DNA of 64,000 nucleotides from G963422745 sp963422745 (GTDB taxonomy: Bacteria; Actinomycetota; Acidimicrobiia; Acidimicrobiales; Aldehydirespiratoraceae): positions 1,798,001-1,862,000 of the forward strand of contig OY730477.1 of the NCBI GenBank assembly GCA_963422745.1. The letters are read 5' to 3'. Numbering within the stretch: the first letter of the stretch is position 1; each line of letters begins with the position of its first letter. Shown here one piece after another: positions 7,173-17,200 of this stretch. Position numbers and translations under genes: made by a program. Under the pieces are notes generated by a model. The model was given only the letters and a program-made list of their open reading frames with translations, did not search any database and had not been told where the DNA came from.

Positions 7173-8303
7173 ATGGCGGACGACGGGTCTGGATCCCCAG
7201 CCCATGATTCGTCTTCCCCGGTGCTTCCAGCTTGGGATCGTGGCTGTGTCACCCAGATCATCCCGGCTCTGTTGGAGTACGCGCCAGCACCGGAGCCTTT
7301 GACCGAGTCTATTGTTGACGCCGATGCGGTGGTTCTGTTGCTTCTTGACGGTCTCGGCTGGGAGCAACTCTCAGCACGCCCATCTATCGCTCCGACGATC
7401 AACGAATTGCCTGGACGTCCGATCACGACGGTGGTGCCGTCCACAACGTCGGCTGCGCTGCCATCAGTGGTGACGGGAAAGGCACCAGGAGATCACGGTC
7501 TGGTGGGTTACCGAATCGATGTGAGCGGTGAGGTGCTCAACGTCTTGTCGTGGCGGACAACGCATGGAGACGCCCGTCGACGTATCCTGCCGGAAACATT
7601 CGGCGACGTCGCAGCGTTCGCCGGGACCAGGCCGGTGGTGATCCAGAACGCTCCTTTCGCCAGCAGCGGGTTCACTCGCGCCCATCTGGACGGGACCCGC
7701 CAGCGACCTTGGTACACCCCAGCGGGACTGGTGGTTGAGACCCGGCGTGCTTTGGCGGGGGGAGAGCCTTTCGTCTACGTCTACTACGACGGTATCGACA
7801 AGACCGCACACATTCATGGATTTGGCGAATACTACGACGCCGAACTGGCCGCCTGCGATCGTCTCGTAGCCGACTTGATGATGGCAGTGCCGCAAGGTAC
7901 CGCACTTGTGGTCACCGCCGATCACGGGCTGGTCGACTGTTCGAGCGGTCGAACGGAACTGCATCCCGATCTGCGTTCGCTTATCTCCCGTCAATCCGGC
8001 GAGGCGCGGTTTCGCTGGTTGCATTCCCGTCCGGGTCGCGCGGGGGAGTTGGAGGTTGCGGCTACAGAAGCGCACGGGGATCAGGCATGGGTGGCATCGA
8101 TCGATCGTGTGCTTGACGAGCGATGGTTCGGGCCGAGCGTCACGAAGTCCGCACAGCGTCGTCTTGGTGACGTCGCGGTTGTGGCCAAAGCCGATCGATG
8201 GTTTGTCGATCCGGCCGAATCGTCCACAATCGACCTGGTTGGTCGTCACGGTTCGCTTACAGCCGCTGAGATGTTTGTCCCTTTGTTGGCGTTTCGGTCA
8301 TGA
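7173..8303 (+). CDS. Alkaline phosphatase superfamily / nucleotide pyrophosphatase-like protein
   Basis: 376 residues. Metal-site motifs of the type I phosphodiesterase/NPP group are visible: LLLLDGLGWEQL (first metal Asp), TTVVPSTTSAALPSVVTG with the nucleophile Thr/Ser, YVYYDGIDKTAHIHG (metal Asp and His), VVTADHGLVD (Asp-His), and a late H in GRHGSLTAAEM. No signal peptide is seen, so it is likely cytoplasmic. Members hydrolyse phosphodiester or phosphomonoester bonds; substrate unknown. Bpa follows 25 bases later in the same direction. Confidence 0.88.
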   Translation: MADDGSGSPAHDSSSPVLPAWDRGCVTQIIPALLEYAPAPEPLTESIVDADAVVLLLLDGLGWEQLSARPSIAPTINELPGRPITTVVPSTTSAALPSVVTGKAPGDHGLVGYRIDVSGEVLNVLSWRTTHGDARRRILPETFGDVAAFAGTRPVVIQNAPFASSGFTRAHLDGTRQRPWYTPAGLVVETRRALAGGEPFVYVYYDGIDKTAHIHGFGEYYDAELAACDRLVADLMMAVPQGTALVVTADHGLVDCSSGRTELHPDLRSLISRQSGEARFRWLHSRPGRAGELEVAATEAHGDQAWVASIDRVLDERWFGPSVTKSAQRRLGDVAVVAKADRWFVDPAESSTIDLVGRHGSLTAAEMFVPLLAFRS

Positions 8304-8328
8304 TCGGAACTGGCCAAGGAGAACTAAA

Positions 8329-8814
8329 TTGACCGCCCAACCATCCGAGAACAGCGAAGCAGTGGCGTCCGACGAAGTCGAGGTCGTCGAATCCGACCCC
8401 GAGTCGGGTGAGGCGATTGATCGCCCCGCCAAGGTGATGCGTATCGGCACGATGATGAAGCAACTCCTCGAAGAGCTTCGTTCCACCGAACTTGATGAAC
8501 CGAGCCGGGATCGTCTGCGAGACATCTACGAGATCTCAATCGGAGAACTCGGTTCGGCGTTGTCGGTTGACCTTCGTGACGAGCTGGATCGGCTAGCCCT
8601 TCCGTTTTCGAGCGATGCTGTACCGACCGCGGCCGAACTACAGATCGCCAAAGCTCAGCTTGTGGGATGGCTTGAGGGCCTCATCCAGGGGATCCAGGCG
8701 GCTCTGTTCGCCCAACAGATGGCCGCTCGTCAACAACTCGAGTCGATGCGTACACAAATCGGGCACGGACGCTCCAGCAGCGATGCCGAGGGTCGACCCG
8801 GAACCTATCTGTAG
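8329..8814 (+). CDS. bpa: Bacterial proteasome activator Bpa/PafE
   Basis: 161 residues from a TTG with AAGGAGA upstream. It has a disordered acidic N-terminus, then a helical core (KVMRIGTMMKQLLEELRSTELDEPSRDRLRDIY, PFSSDAVPTAAELQIAKAQLVGWLEGLIQGIQ) matching the DUF2587/Bpa family, and ends in RPGTYL, close to the C-terminal GQYL motif that docks into the 20S core and opens its gate. Bpa forms dodecameric rings and lets the proteasome degrade unfolded proteins without ATP. Its presence implies 20S proteasome genes elsewhere. The stop TAG overlaps the GTG of dnaE by one base. Confidence 0.92.
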   Translation: MTAQPSENSEAVASDEVEVVESDPESGEAIDRPAKVMRIGTMMKQLLEELRSTELDEPSRDRLRDIYEISIGELGSALSVDLRDELDRLALPFSSDAVPTAAELQIAKAQLVGWLEGLIQGIQAALFAQQMAARQQLESMRTQIGHGRSSSDAEGRPGTYL

Positions 8815-11800
8815 TGGCTACAACGGACGGGTTCGCCCATCTCCATGTCCACACCGAGTACTCGATGCTTGATGGTGCATCGCGGCTTGACGATGTCATC
8901 TCAACCGCGGTGGCCGACAAGCAACCGGCTATAGCGATCACCGATCACGGAAACATGTACGGGGTCCTTGACTTCTATCGCGGATGCCGCGAATCCGGGA
9001 TCCGGCCAATCATCGGCACCGAGATCTATCTCGCGCACGAGTCCCGCCATGAGCGTCCAAATCAGCGAGGTCGTGTTGATGACTCCGGCGGCGACGCGGG
9101 AGGCGGAAGAAAGCTCTATTACCACGCGATTCTCCTAGCCGAGAACCAGGTCGGTTATCGCAATCTCATTCAACTGTCCAGCCAAGCTTTCCTCAGCGGC
9201 TACCACTACAAACCACGAGCCGACTTTGAGCTGATGGAGCAGTACTCCGAAGGCATCATCGCCACGTCGGGTTGTTTGGGAGGCCATGTGCTGCAGTCTT
9301 TGATGCAGGGCGACTCAAAGGCGGCGCTACGCCACGCGGCACGATTTCAGGACATATTTGGCCGTGAGAATTTCTTCATTGAGCTGCAGGATCACGGCAT
9401 CGCGGAGCAGCACTCAACCAACCCGCAGCTGCTTGAGATCGCGGCCAAGATCAACGCTCCGGTCCTGGCGACGAACGACACGCACTACACGAGCGGCCAA
9501 GATGCCGAGGCTCACGACGCCCTTTTGTGCGTGCAGACCGGTGCCCTGCTCAGCGACAAGAATCGCTTCAGCTTCCACGGTGATCAGCACTACCTGAAAT
9601 CGGCCAGCGAAATGAGGAAACTCTTCGCTGAGGTGCCCGAGGCCTGCGACAATACGCTCAGGGTGGCGGAGCGTTGCAACGTTGAAATCGAGTTCGGCAA
9701 ACCGAAGCTTCCCAGGTTTCCGCTGCCACCAGATTTTGGATCCGACGCAGAGTTTCTTCGTCATCTCAGCGTGGATGGGGCACACCAAAGATGGGGCACT
9801 TCGCTGTCCAGCGATGTGACCGAGCGGCTCGATTACGAACTCGGCGTGATTGATAGCATGGGTTTCTCCGCCTATTTCCTGATCACCTGGGATTTGGTCA
9901 GACACGCACGCGAAAACGGCGTCCGGGTAGGCCCCGGGCGGGGCTCCGCGGCTGGTTGTGCGGTGGCCTACGCGTTGGGGATCACCGACCTCGACCCCAT
10001 CCGCCATGACCTGCTGTTTGAACGGTTTCTCAACCCGTCTCGTATTTCGATGCCCGACATCGATATTGACTTCGAGACCCGCTATCGCGACAACATGATC
10101 CGTTACGCGGCCGAGCGTTATGGTCGAGACAACGTCGCCCAGATTGTCACCTTCTCCCAGATCAAGGCCCGAGCGGCGGTCCGTGACGCAGCCCGCGTGC
10201 TGGGATTTCCCTACTCATTGGGTGACAAGATCGCCAAGGCAATGCCGCCGCTGGTCATGGGCCGCGACACACCGCTGAAATACTGCTTTGAGAAGGACCC
10301 TAAGCACCGAGACGGCTACCGGGCAGCCGCGCAGCTACGCGAAATGGTCGAAACCGACGACGATGTCGCCAAGGTCGTCGATGTTGCCAAGGGCCTTGAA
10401 GGTCTGCGTCGCCAAGACGGCATCCACGCCGCTGCGGTGGTGATCACCGATCAGCCGCTGACCGAGTACTTGCCGATACAGCGCAAACCCGAACCCGGTC
10501 GCGACATTAGCGCCGTGCCGATCGTTACCCAATACGAAATGCACGGGGTGGAGGACCTCGGCTTGTTGAAGATGGACCTGCTTGGGTTGCGCAACCTTGA
10601 CGTCATCTCGGACTGCGTCGAACTCATTTCACGGACCCGTGACAAAAAGGTCGACATCGATTCGGTTCCGTTGGACGACGAACCCACTTTCGCAATGCTT
10701 CGAAGGGGAGACACCATCGGTGTATTCCAGCTTGAGTCCGCACCGGTGAGATCACTGATCCGGGCTTTGGCGCCCACCACGATCGACGATGTGGCCGCCT
10801 TGGTGGCTCTGTATCGGCCCGGTCCGATGGCCGCCAACATGCACAACGACTACGCCGACCGAAAGAACGGTCGCAAGGAGATCGAGTTCTTTCATCCCGA
10901 CGCCGCCGACCTGCTCGGCGACACCTACGGGCTCATGATCTATCAAGAGTCGGTGATGCGGGTCGCTCAGCGTTTCGCAGGCTACTCCTTGGCCCAGGCT
11001 GACAATCTGCGCAAGGCCTGCGGAAAAAAGGATCGCGAGATCATGGCGCAAGAACGCGCCGGTTTCGTGGCCGGATGCGTAGCTGGAGGTTATGACGAGT
11101 CTTTGGGCACCGAACTGTTCAACGTGATCGAGCAGTTCGCCGACTATGCCTTCAACAAGTCGCACTCATACGGCTATGGCTACATTGCCTACCAGACTGC
11201 CTACCTCAAGGCGAATTATCCCGTTGAGTATTTCTCAGCGCTGCTGACCAGCGTCAAGTCGAAGCTCGAGACCGCTGCCATGTATCTCAACGAGTGTCGG
11301 TCTTTGGGAATCGAGGTGATGGTTCCCGACATCAACCGGTCGACGGGTGACTTCACTCCGCTGCGAGGAGAGGACCCCGAATCGCCTGACCGCATCGTTT
11401 TCGGACTCAACGCCGTCCGCAGTGTTGGCGCAAGGGTTGTCGAAAGGATCCTTGAGGCGCGCAACGCCGAAGGACCGTTCGGTTCGTTCTACGACTTCGT
11501 AGATCGTGTCAATCAAGAGGCTCTGACAAGAGGCACAATCGAATCCCTGATCAAAGGTGGTGCATTTGATTCCCTCGGTCATCCACGCAAGGGTCTTTTG
11601 CAGGTATTTGAACGGATCCTTGAGGTCACGGTCCAGCACCGACGTGATCAGGAAATGGGGATCATGTCGCTGTTCGGTGATATCGATGACACATCCACCT
11701 TTGATGAGCGGCCCTCAATTCTTGATGTGGAATTCGATCGGATGTCTCGACTGGCGCACGAGAGAGACAAGCTCGGTCACTACATCTCTGATCATCCGCT

Positions 11801-12344
11801 GCTCGGGTTCGAGGGGCAGATCCGTCGTAAGGCCGACCGCACGGTCTCGGACCTGAATGAGGTCTCGGATGGATCAATCGTCAAGGTGGGTGGAGTGATC
11901 ACGAACCTGACGCAAAAATGGACCCGCAAGGGCGACTTGATGGCGGTGTTCGAACTTGAAGATCTTGAGGCATCAGTTGAAGTGATGGTGTTCCCGCGCA
12001 GCATGGAGCAGCACGGCTCAAGGCTCGTTGATGATGCAATCGTTGTGCTGACGGGACGGGTCGAACAGGGAGACGATCTACCGAAGTTGTTCGCTCAGAA
12101 AATCGAGTTCCTGCAAGATAATGCCATGGACCCGGCGATACGGATCCATGTTCCGATGGGTCGTCAAGATGACGGTTGGCTTGATGAGCTCAAGTCGACC
12201 CTGGTGGCTCATCCGGGTGAGACGCCGGTGCAGTTGCACCTCGGTGCGTCACAGGTTGTGACGCTTGGGTCCAACTTTGGCGTTGACGCCGACAACGGGT
12301 TGATCGGAGAGTTGCGCGTGCTTCTGGGACCAAAAGCTGTTTGA
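8814..12344 (+). CDS. dnaE: DNA polymerase III alpha subunit (DnaE1 type)
   Basis: 1176 residues, the normal length for the replicative DnaE1. An N-terminal PHP domain (HLHVHTEYSMLDGA, about residue 8) precedes the catalytic PolIII palm (GPGRGSAAGCAVAYALGITDLDP; Asp pair in PDIDIDF near residue 415; third Asp in GLLKMDLLGLRNL near 585), the finger and beta-binding regions, helix-hairpin-helix segments and a C-terminal OB fold (VGGVITNLTQKWTRKGDLMAVFELED). It copies the chromosome as part of the holoenzyme. The GTG start is fixed by the overlap with the bpa stop, giving translational coupling of proteasome activator and replicase. Confidence 0.97.
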   Translation: MATTDGFAHLHVHTEYSMLDGASRLDDVISTAVADKQPAIAITDHGNMYGVLDFYRGCRESGIRPIIGTEIYLAHESRHERPNQRGRVDDSGGDAGGGRKLYYHAILLAENQVGYRNLIQLSSQAFLSGYHYKPRADFELMEQYSEGIIATSGCLGGHVLQSLMQGDSKAALRHAARFQDIFGRENFFIELQDHGIAEQHSTNPQLLEIAAKINAPVLATNDTHYTSGQDAEAHDALLCVQTGALLSDKNRFSFHGDQHYLKSASEMRKLFAEVPEACDNTLRVAERCNVEIEFGKPKLPRFPLPPDFGSDAEFLRHLSVDGAHQRWGTSLSSDVTERLDYELGVIDSMGFSAYFLITWDLVRHARENGVRVGPGRGSAAGCAVAYALGITDLDPIRHDLLFERFLNPSRISMPDIDIDFETRYRDNMIRYAAERYGRDNVAQIVTFSQIKARAAVRDAARVLGFPYSLGDKIAKAMPPLVMGRDTPLKYCFEKDPKHRDGYRAAAQLREMVETDDDVAKVVDVAKGLEGLRRQDGIHAAAVVITDQPLTEYLPIQRKPEPGRDISAVPIVTQYEMHGVEDLGLLKMDLLGLRNLDVISDCVELISRTRDKKVDIDSVPLDDEPTFAMLRRGDTIGVFQLESAPVRSLIRALAPTTIDDVAALVALYRPGPMAANMHNDYADRKNGRKEIEFFHPDAADLLGDTYGLMIYQESVMRVAQRFAGYSLAQADNLRKACGKKDREIMAQERAGFVAGCVAGGYDESLGTELFNVIEQFADYAFNKSHSYGYGYIAYQTAYLKANYPVEYFSALLTSVKSKLETAAMYLNECRSLGIEVMVPDINRSTGDFTPLRGEDPESPDRIVFGLNAVRSVGARVVERILEARNAEGPFGSFYDFVDRVNQEALTRGTIESLIKGGAFDSLGHPRKGLLQVFERILEVTVQHRRDQEMGIMSLFGDIDDTSTFDERPSILDVEFDRMSRLAHERDKLGHYISDHPLLGFEGQIRRKADRTVSDLNEVSDGSIVKVGGVITNLTQKWTRKGDLMAVFELEDLEASVEVMVFPRSMEQHGSRLVDDAIVVLTGRVEQGDDLPKLFAQKIEFLQDNAMDPAIRIHVPMGRQDDGWLDELKSTLVAHPGETPVQLHLGASQVVTLGSNFGVDADNGLIGELRVLLGPKAV

Positions 12345-12421
12345 GCGGGTTTGCGCTTGGGTGTGCGTTGCGTCAAGACTGAGACGGTACGAGTTGACCG
12401 ATGCATGGGTAAGGTTGATGC

Positions 12422-13090
12422 ATGGCCATTGAGGTGGAGACCAAGGACTGCACAGCGCTGAAAGATAGCGAACTGGCCGATATGGCGGATCTCTGTGCCG
12501 GATCAACGAATGCCTTTGAGATCGCGATGTTGTCCAAACAGGCCGAGATGTGGGTCTTGTGCACCGTCGCCTCGGAAAATACAAGGCTCAGGGGTTTTTC
12601 GTTCTGCACATTGGAACGTATCGGCGGCACTCCGAGTGTCATTGTCGGTGCAGGTCATGTATGCCGCACTTACCGCCGCAACACGGTGCTTCGCGCTGTC
12701 GTCAGGGATCAACTCCGCCGGGCGGTGCTGGCGTTCCCCGACGAAGACGTGCTGGTCGGGGTGCAGATGAACGACCCTGGTGTGTTTGAAGCCTTTCGCA
12801 CTCTCCACGACGTCGTTCCAAGGCCCGACCATAAGGCCTCAGGAGAGGAGAGAGCTTGGGGTCGCCGACTCGCCAAGCGTTACGGAATCAAAGCGTCGAT
12901 GTATGAGGACCGAGCCTTCATCGCCCGTGGTGACGGCAGTCAGGCACCGGTGTTGGATCATCAATCCGTCAAGCCCGAGACCCTGGCCGCAGGGGTGCCT
13001 GAGCTGCTCGGCGGCCTGGATGTCGCCAACGGAGACATCATGATCGGGTTCGGTTGGGCGATGTCGGAGGACCTCGAGAAACTCCTTTAG
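12422..13090 (+). CDS. Conserved-looking hypothetical protein, possibly GNAT-like
   Basis: 222 residues, not recognised by name. The layout (ELADMADLCAGSTNAFEI, then strands ending VGAGHVCRTYRRNTVLRAVVRDQLRRAVLAFPD) recalls an N-acetyltransferase fold with a helix after a basic loop, but the canonical acetyl-CoA loop is not clear, so this is a guess. No signal peptide or membrane segment. It starts 77 bp after dnaE, its codon use matches its neighbours, and the nitroreductase gene follows after 26 bp. Confidence 0.75.
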   Translation: MAIEVETKDCTALKDSELADMADLCAGSTNAFEIAMLSKQAEMWVLCTVASENTRLRGFSFCTLERIGGTPSVIVGAGHVCRTYRRNTVLRAVVRDQLRRAVLAFPDEDVLVGVQMNDPGVFEAFRTLHDVVPRPDHKASGEERAWGRRLAKRYGIKASMYEDRAFIARGDGSQAPVLDHQSVKPETLAAGVPELLGGLDVANGDIMIGFGWAMSEDLEKLL

Positions 13091-13116
13091 ATCCCATCCC
13101 AATTGATCCCGCAGTC

Positions 13117-13740
13117 ATGGACTTCGACCGGTTGACCCGACGTCGTCGGATGACCAGGGCCTTCACTGCTCAACCCGTTGATTCCGACACGGTCACACGA
13201 ATCGTTGATCTCGCACGGCTTGCTCCCTCGGCAGGCAACACAAGAGCCTTCGAGTTCTTGGTGCTCACCGAGCAGGACACCGCCCGGTACTGGAACGTCA
13301 CCCTTCCTGAGCCACGCAGGCAACGGTTCGCGTGGCCGGGCCTGCTCAACGCACCTGTGCTGGTGGTTGTGTGGGTGTCGCCTGGGGCCTACGTGCAGAG
13401 ATACCGAGAAACAGACAAGATCCGTACGGGCCTCGGCGAAGGCATAGATGCCTGGCCCGTTCCGTACTGGTTCGTTGATGCAGGCGGGGCGATGATGACG
13501 ATGCTGCTCGCAGCGGAAGCGGAGGGCCTCGGAGCTTTGCTCTTCGGTCTGTTCGAACACGAATCAGCTATCAGAGGAGCCTTCGGGGTCCCCGAAGACC
13601 GACGCGCGGGAGGGGTCATCGCGCTCGGCTATGGTGCTCAGGACCGACAATCGCACAGCGCGCAGCGTGCCCAACCTTGCCTCGACCGGATCGTTCATCA
13701 CGGTTACTGGAACCACGACCCGGATTGCGACGAGCAGTGA
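13117..13740 (+). CDS. Nitroreductase family protein
   Basis: 207 residues from the ATG at 13117; an ATG at 13054 would add 21 residues that overlap the previous gene and lack family similarity. FMN-binding motifs are present: TRRRRMTRAFTAQPVD, LARLAPSAGNTRAFEFLVL, DAGGAMMTMLLAAEAEGLGALLFG and a late VIALGYG. These enzymes use NAD(P)H and FMN to reduce nitro groups, quinones or enones; a cofactor-biosynthesis role is also possible. The next gene starts inside its stop (GTGA). Confidence 0.88.
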   Translation: MDFDRLTRRRRMTRAFTAQPVDSDTVTRIVDLARLAPSAGNTRAFEFLVLTEQDTARYWNVTLPEPRRQRFAWPGLLNAPVLVVVWVSPGAYVQRYRETDKIRTGLGEGIDAWPVPYWFVDAGGAMMTMLLAAEAEGLGALLFGLFEHESAIRGAFGVPEDRRAGGVIALGYGAQDRQSHSAQRAQPCLDRIVHHGYWNHDPDCDEQ

Positions 13741-14216
13741 ACCAGACTGCTGGAACCAAAATCGACCGGCACCGTAGCGATCCCTGGGACCGTGTTCGTT
13801 GGGCGTACCGCGAACTTCTGGGCGATGCCGACCCGGCTGGGCCGTTGGTGGCCGAGTTCGGTGCGGTCGATCTTCGTCCAGGACCGCCTCGGATCCCGGA
13901 TCCGTGCCACGGCCCGGTGGTGATATCGGGCCCCGATGATCTGCATGAACTGCGGGATGCGGTCGAAAGGGTCACCGGTGCAGCCACCTGGCCGCTGCGC
14001 ACTTCGATTGACCTTGACGGGACTTTGTGCCGATCGCGAATTGCTGTGGCCCGACCCGCGGCACCCATGGCATTCGTGGCTTGTTTGGAGTCAATGCTGG
14101 TTGATCGCGCGCAGGCGTGGCGTACGTTCAAAACTGCCCGGGAGGTGATCGCGTCAGCTGTCGCGAACCTCAGCTACATCACCACGCAGGCGCTGATCAT
14201 CGACCCTCGCCTATGA
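13737..14216 (+). CDS. Hypothetical protein coupled to nitroreductase
   Basis: 159 residues from a GTG overlapping the nitroreductase stop by four bases. I do not recognise a family. The sequence has a WDRVRWAYRELLGD start, a Pro-rich middle (LRPGPPRIPDPCHGPVVI) and an Ala-rich helical C-terminus; no membrane segment. The tight overlap suggests co-expression with the nitroreductase. Its 3' end overlaps the convergent hrpA by 20 bases. Confidence 0.7.
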   Translation: MNQTAGTKIDRHRSDPWDRVRWAYRELLGDADPAGPLVAEFGAVDLRPGPPRIPDPCHGPVVISGPDDLHELRDAVERVTGAATWPLRTSIDLDGTLCRSRIAVARPAAPMAFVACLESMLVDRAQAWRTFKTAREVIASAVANLSYITTQALIIDPRL

Positions 14217-17200
14217 CCTCGCCCCGGATCCGCTGCATTGCTCTTGTGATGCGTTCGGCGCTGATTGTACCCTTGGCGCCCACAGGTTGGGCGAACAGGC
14301 TCACCCTCAGTTCCTGGATCTGCCAACTCAGGTTCTCAAGGTCAACCGTCAGCGGTGTTTGTGCTACCAGCTGGTCGTGTTCGGCCTCCAGGGTACGCAC
14401 CACCACCATGCGACTTTGGTCCCGCCCCGATGTCTGCGGCAGTCGCCGGACTCGATGGTGGGCAGCTCGCAGGTAACGCGCCACGTCGTCAAGGCGGTCG
14501 GCGCCAACAGCGGAAACGAAGCCCTCGTATACGAGACGATCGAGTTGCTCACCGATGTCGGTCACCGCCGCGCTGAACGAACCGGCCCCATCAACCGCTG
14601 AGCGGAGCCGGTCGGCGCACCGCAACACAACAGCGGCCGCTTGGGCGACCCGCAGCACCGCATCGGGCAGGTCACGGCGAAAGACGATCGACAACCTTTG
14701 GTAGGACTCCCGATCGTGCACCGGGCCCCCGTGGAGTCCCAACAGTTCGTCTCCGGCGGCGACGAGGCAATCTGAGAACCAACATGACGGTGACCGATAC
14801 ACGCTAGTGGTGATCAAGGCTTTGAACTCGGGTGTCAGCACACGGCGCAGACGGTCCCCGACCGAGGGGCGTTGTAGCAACAGCAGGCGGCGTGTTCCGG
14901 CCCACATCGCCTCGGCCTGTTCGGCCTCGGTAGACAAGAGGCGTACCGAAACCGAGTCTTTGTCGTCGACCAATGCAGGATAGGACCGCACAGAGCGACC
15001 TGTTGCACCGCTGATCACCACAGCAGGAAGATCCCGAACCGGAAATGTTGTGAGACCCGCCTGTTCCAGGTCGTCGGGTGACCGTGAAATCGGAACCCGG
15101 TCGCGGAACCAGTCCTTGAGGACGCTGAGGTCGTCATGAATGCCAAGTTGGTGGCCGTTGTCCACGACACGGTAATGAGGTCGCAGCCAGGACGGCAGCG
15201 GGGTGCTGAGATGGCCTGGCCACACCTTTACTTGCGACAGACGCGTCGCTGCGTGGGCCAGTTGTTGCGTTGCTGGCACGTCGGCGTCGGGATCAACGAG
15301 GGCTAATGCGTTGTTGGCGGCCTCGGTGATGGGTGAGAGCAGTCGTCGCACCGGCTTGGGCAAGGTAGCAAACATGGCCTCGATCAAATGCGGACGCATC
15401 CCCGGCACCAGCCACTCAAATCGGGTCTGCGACATTCGGCTCAGGTAGTGCAGCGGAATCTCGATCGTGATGCCATCATCAGCGGCACCGGGTTCGAAGC
15501 GGTAGTCAATGCGCAGATCGATGTCACCGAACGGCCAGGTCGTGGGATGTGAAGCGTTGACCTCGCCAAGGTCAACTTCCAGCCACTCCTCAGGCGTGAA
15601 TCGATGCGGTTGAGGTTCGGACTGCCACCAGCGGATCAGGTCACCTTCGCTAACGATGTGTGCAGGGATTGATGCCTCGTAGCGGTCGACGAGTTCGTCC
15701 ACGTTGGGTATCAAGTCATCGCGGCGCAACCGAGTTCGAAGAGCTTCAATTCTGTCGAGCGATTCTCGATGCAGGATCGCCAAGGCGTTGGCGCCCTCCA
15801 GTATTGCGTGGCGAACCAGAAGCTGGCGGGCCAGGCTGGGATCGACCCGGTGCAACGCAACGGTCCGGTTGTCGACGACGCGCAGACCAAACAGCGTTGC
15901 GCTCTCGTTGCAGACTGCGATGCCGCGACGCTTATGCCACCGAGGGTTGTAGTAGTCCCGCCTCAACAGGTGCGAGGCCGCGGATTCGATCAGCGATTCG
16001 TCAATCGAGGCGCAGACTCGGGCCAGAACCCGTTCAGTTTCGACCATCTCGGCGGCCATAACCCAACCCGGTGTGCGTCCGGCCAAGGCACCGTCTCGGA
16101 CAAGAACGAAACGCCCTCCGTGGGTGCCGCGATACACCCGCTGACGCGGGTCATAGCACCCGATACGCGACAGCAGACCTGCCAACACTGCCCGATGAAC
16201 CACATCGTGTTGTGCAGGCTCCGTGTTGATCGTCAAACCCATTGCCTTCACTGATCTGCGCAGTTGGGCATGGACGTCCTGCCATTCCCGTACCCGTCGA
16301 TGATGGAGATACTCTTTGCTGCACAACCGGCGTAGGTTGTGGCGCGAGCGCGCGGATCGGTTCAGGTGCTCCCACAACGCAACCATCGCCACAAAGTCAG
16401 AGCCGGAATCCGCAAAGCGGGCATGCAGCCCTGAGGCCTTCCGGTTCGCGTCGGGATCGCTGGGGCGGACGCGTGGATCCTGAATCGACAATCCCGCCAC
16501 GATGATGAGAAGCTCCCGCACGCAGCCGAAGTCGTCGGCGGCCAGCAGCATCCGTCCGAGGCGGGGATCAATCGGTACTTCAGCTAACTGCCTACCGAGC
16601 GGCGTCAACCACTCAGCGGTGCCCTCGCGGCCTGGATCGACCGCGTCCAGTTCCTCAAGCAACCTGATGCCGTCACGAACGGCGCGACGCGGTGGTGGAT
16701 CAATGAATCCGAAGTCGCTCGGGTTGCCGAGACCCAGAGCAGACATTTGCAGGATCACCGACGCCAGGTTGGTGCGCAGGATTTCGGGCTCGGTGAATTT
16801 GGGCCGAGCGAGATAGTCGTCTTTGTCGTATAGGCGGATACAGACTCCCGGACCTAGCCTCCCGCAGCGACCGGCGCGCTGATCCGCGGACGCCCGTGAG
16901 ATTGGTTCTATCGGCAGGCGCTGCACTTTGGTACGGCGATTGAAGCGGGAGATGCGCGCCGTTCCCGCGTCTACGACGCAGCGAACCCCTGGAACCGTCA
17001 ACGATGTCTCGGCGATATTGGTAGCAACGATCACCCGTCGGCTACTTGAAGTTGTGAATACCCGCCGTTGCTCGGCTGGTCCAAGACGCGCAAACAGTTC
17101 CAGCACTTCCAGGGCAGGCAGAGATCGTCGCAGCCGGTCGGCAGCTTCGCGGATTTCACTTTCGCCACTGCAGAAAACTAAGATGTCGCCGGATTGGTCC

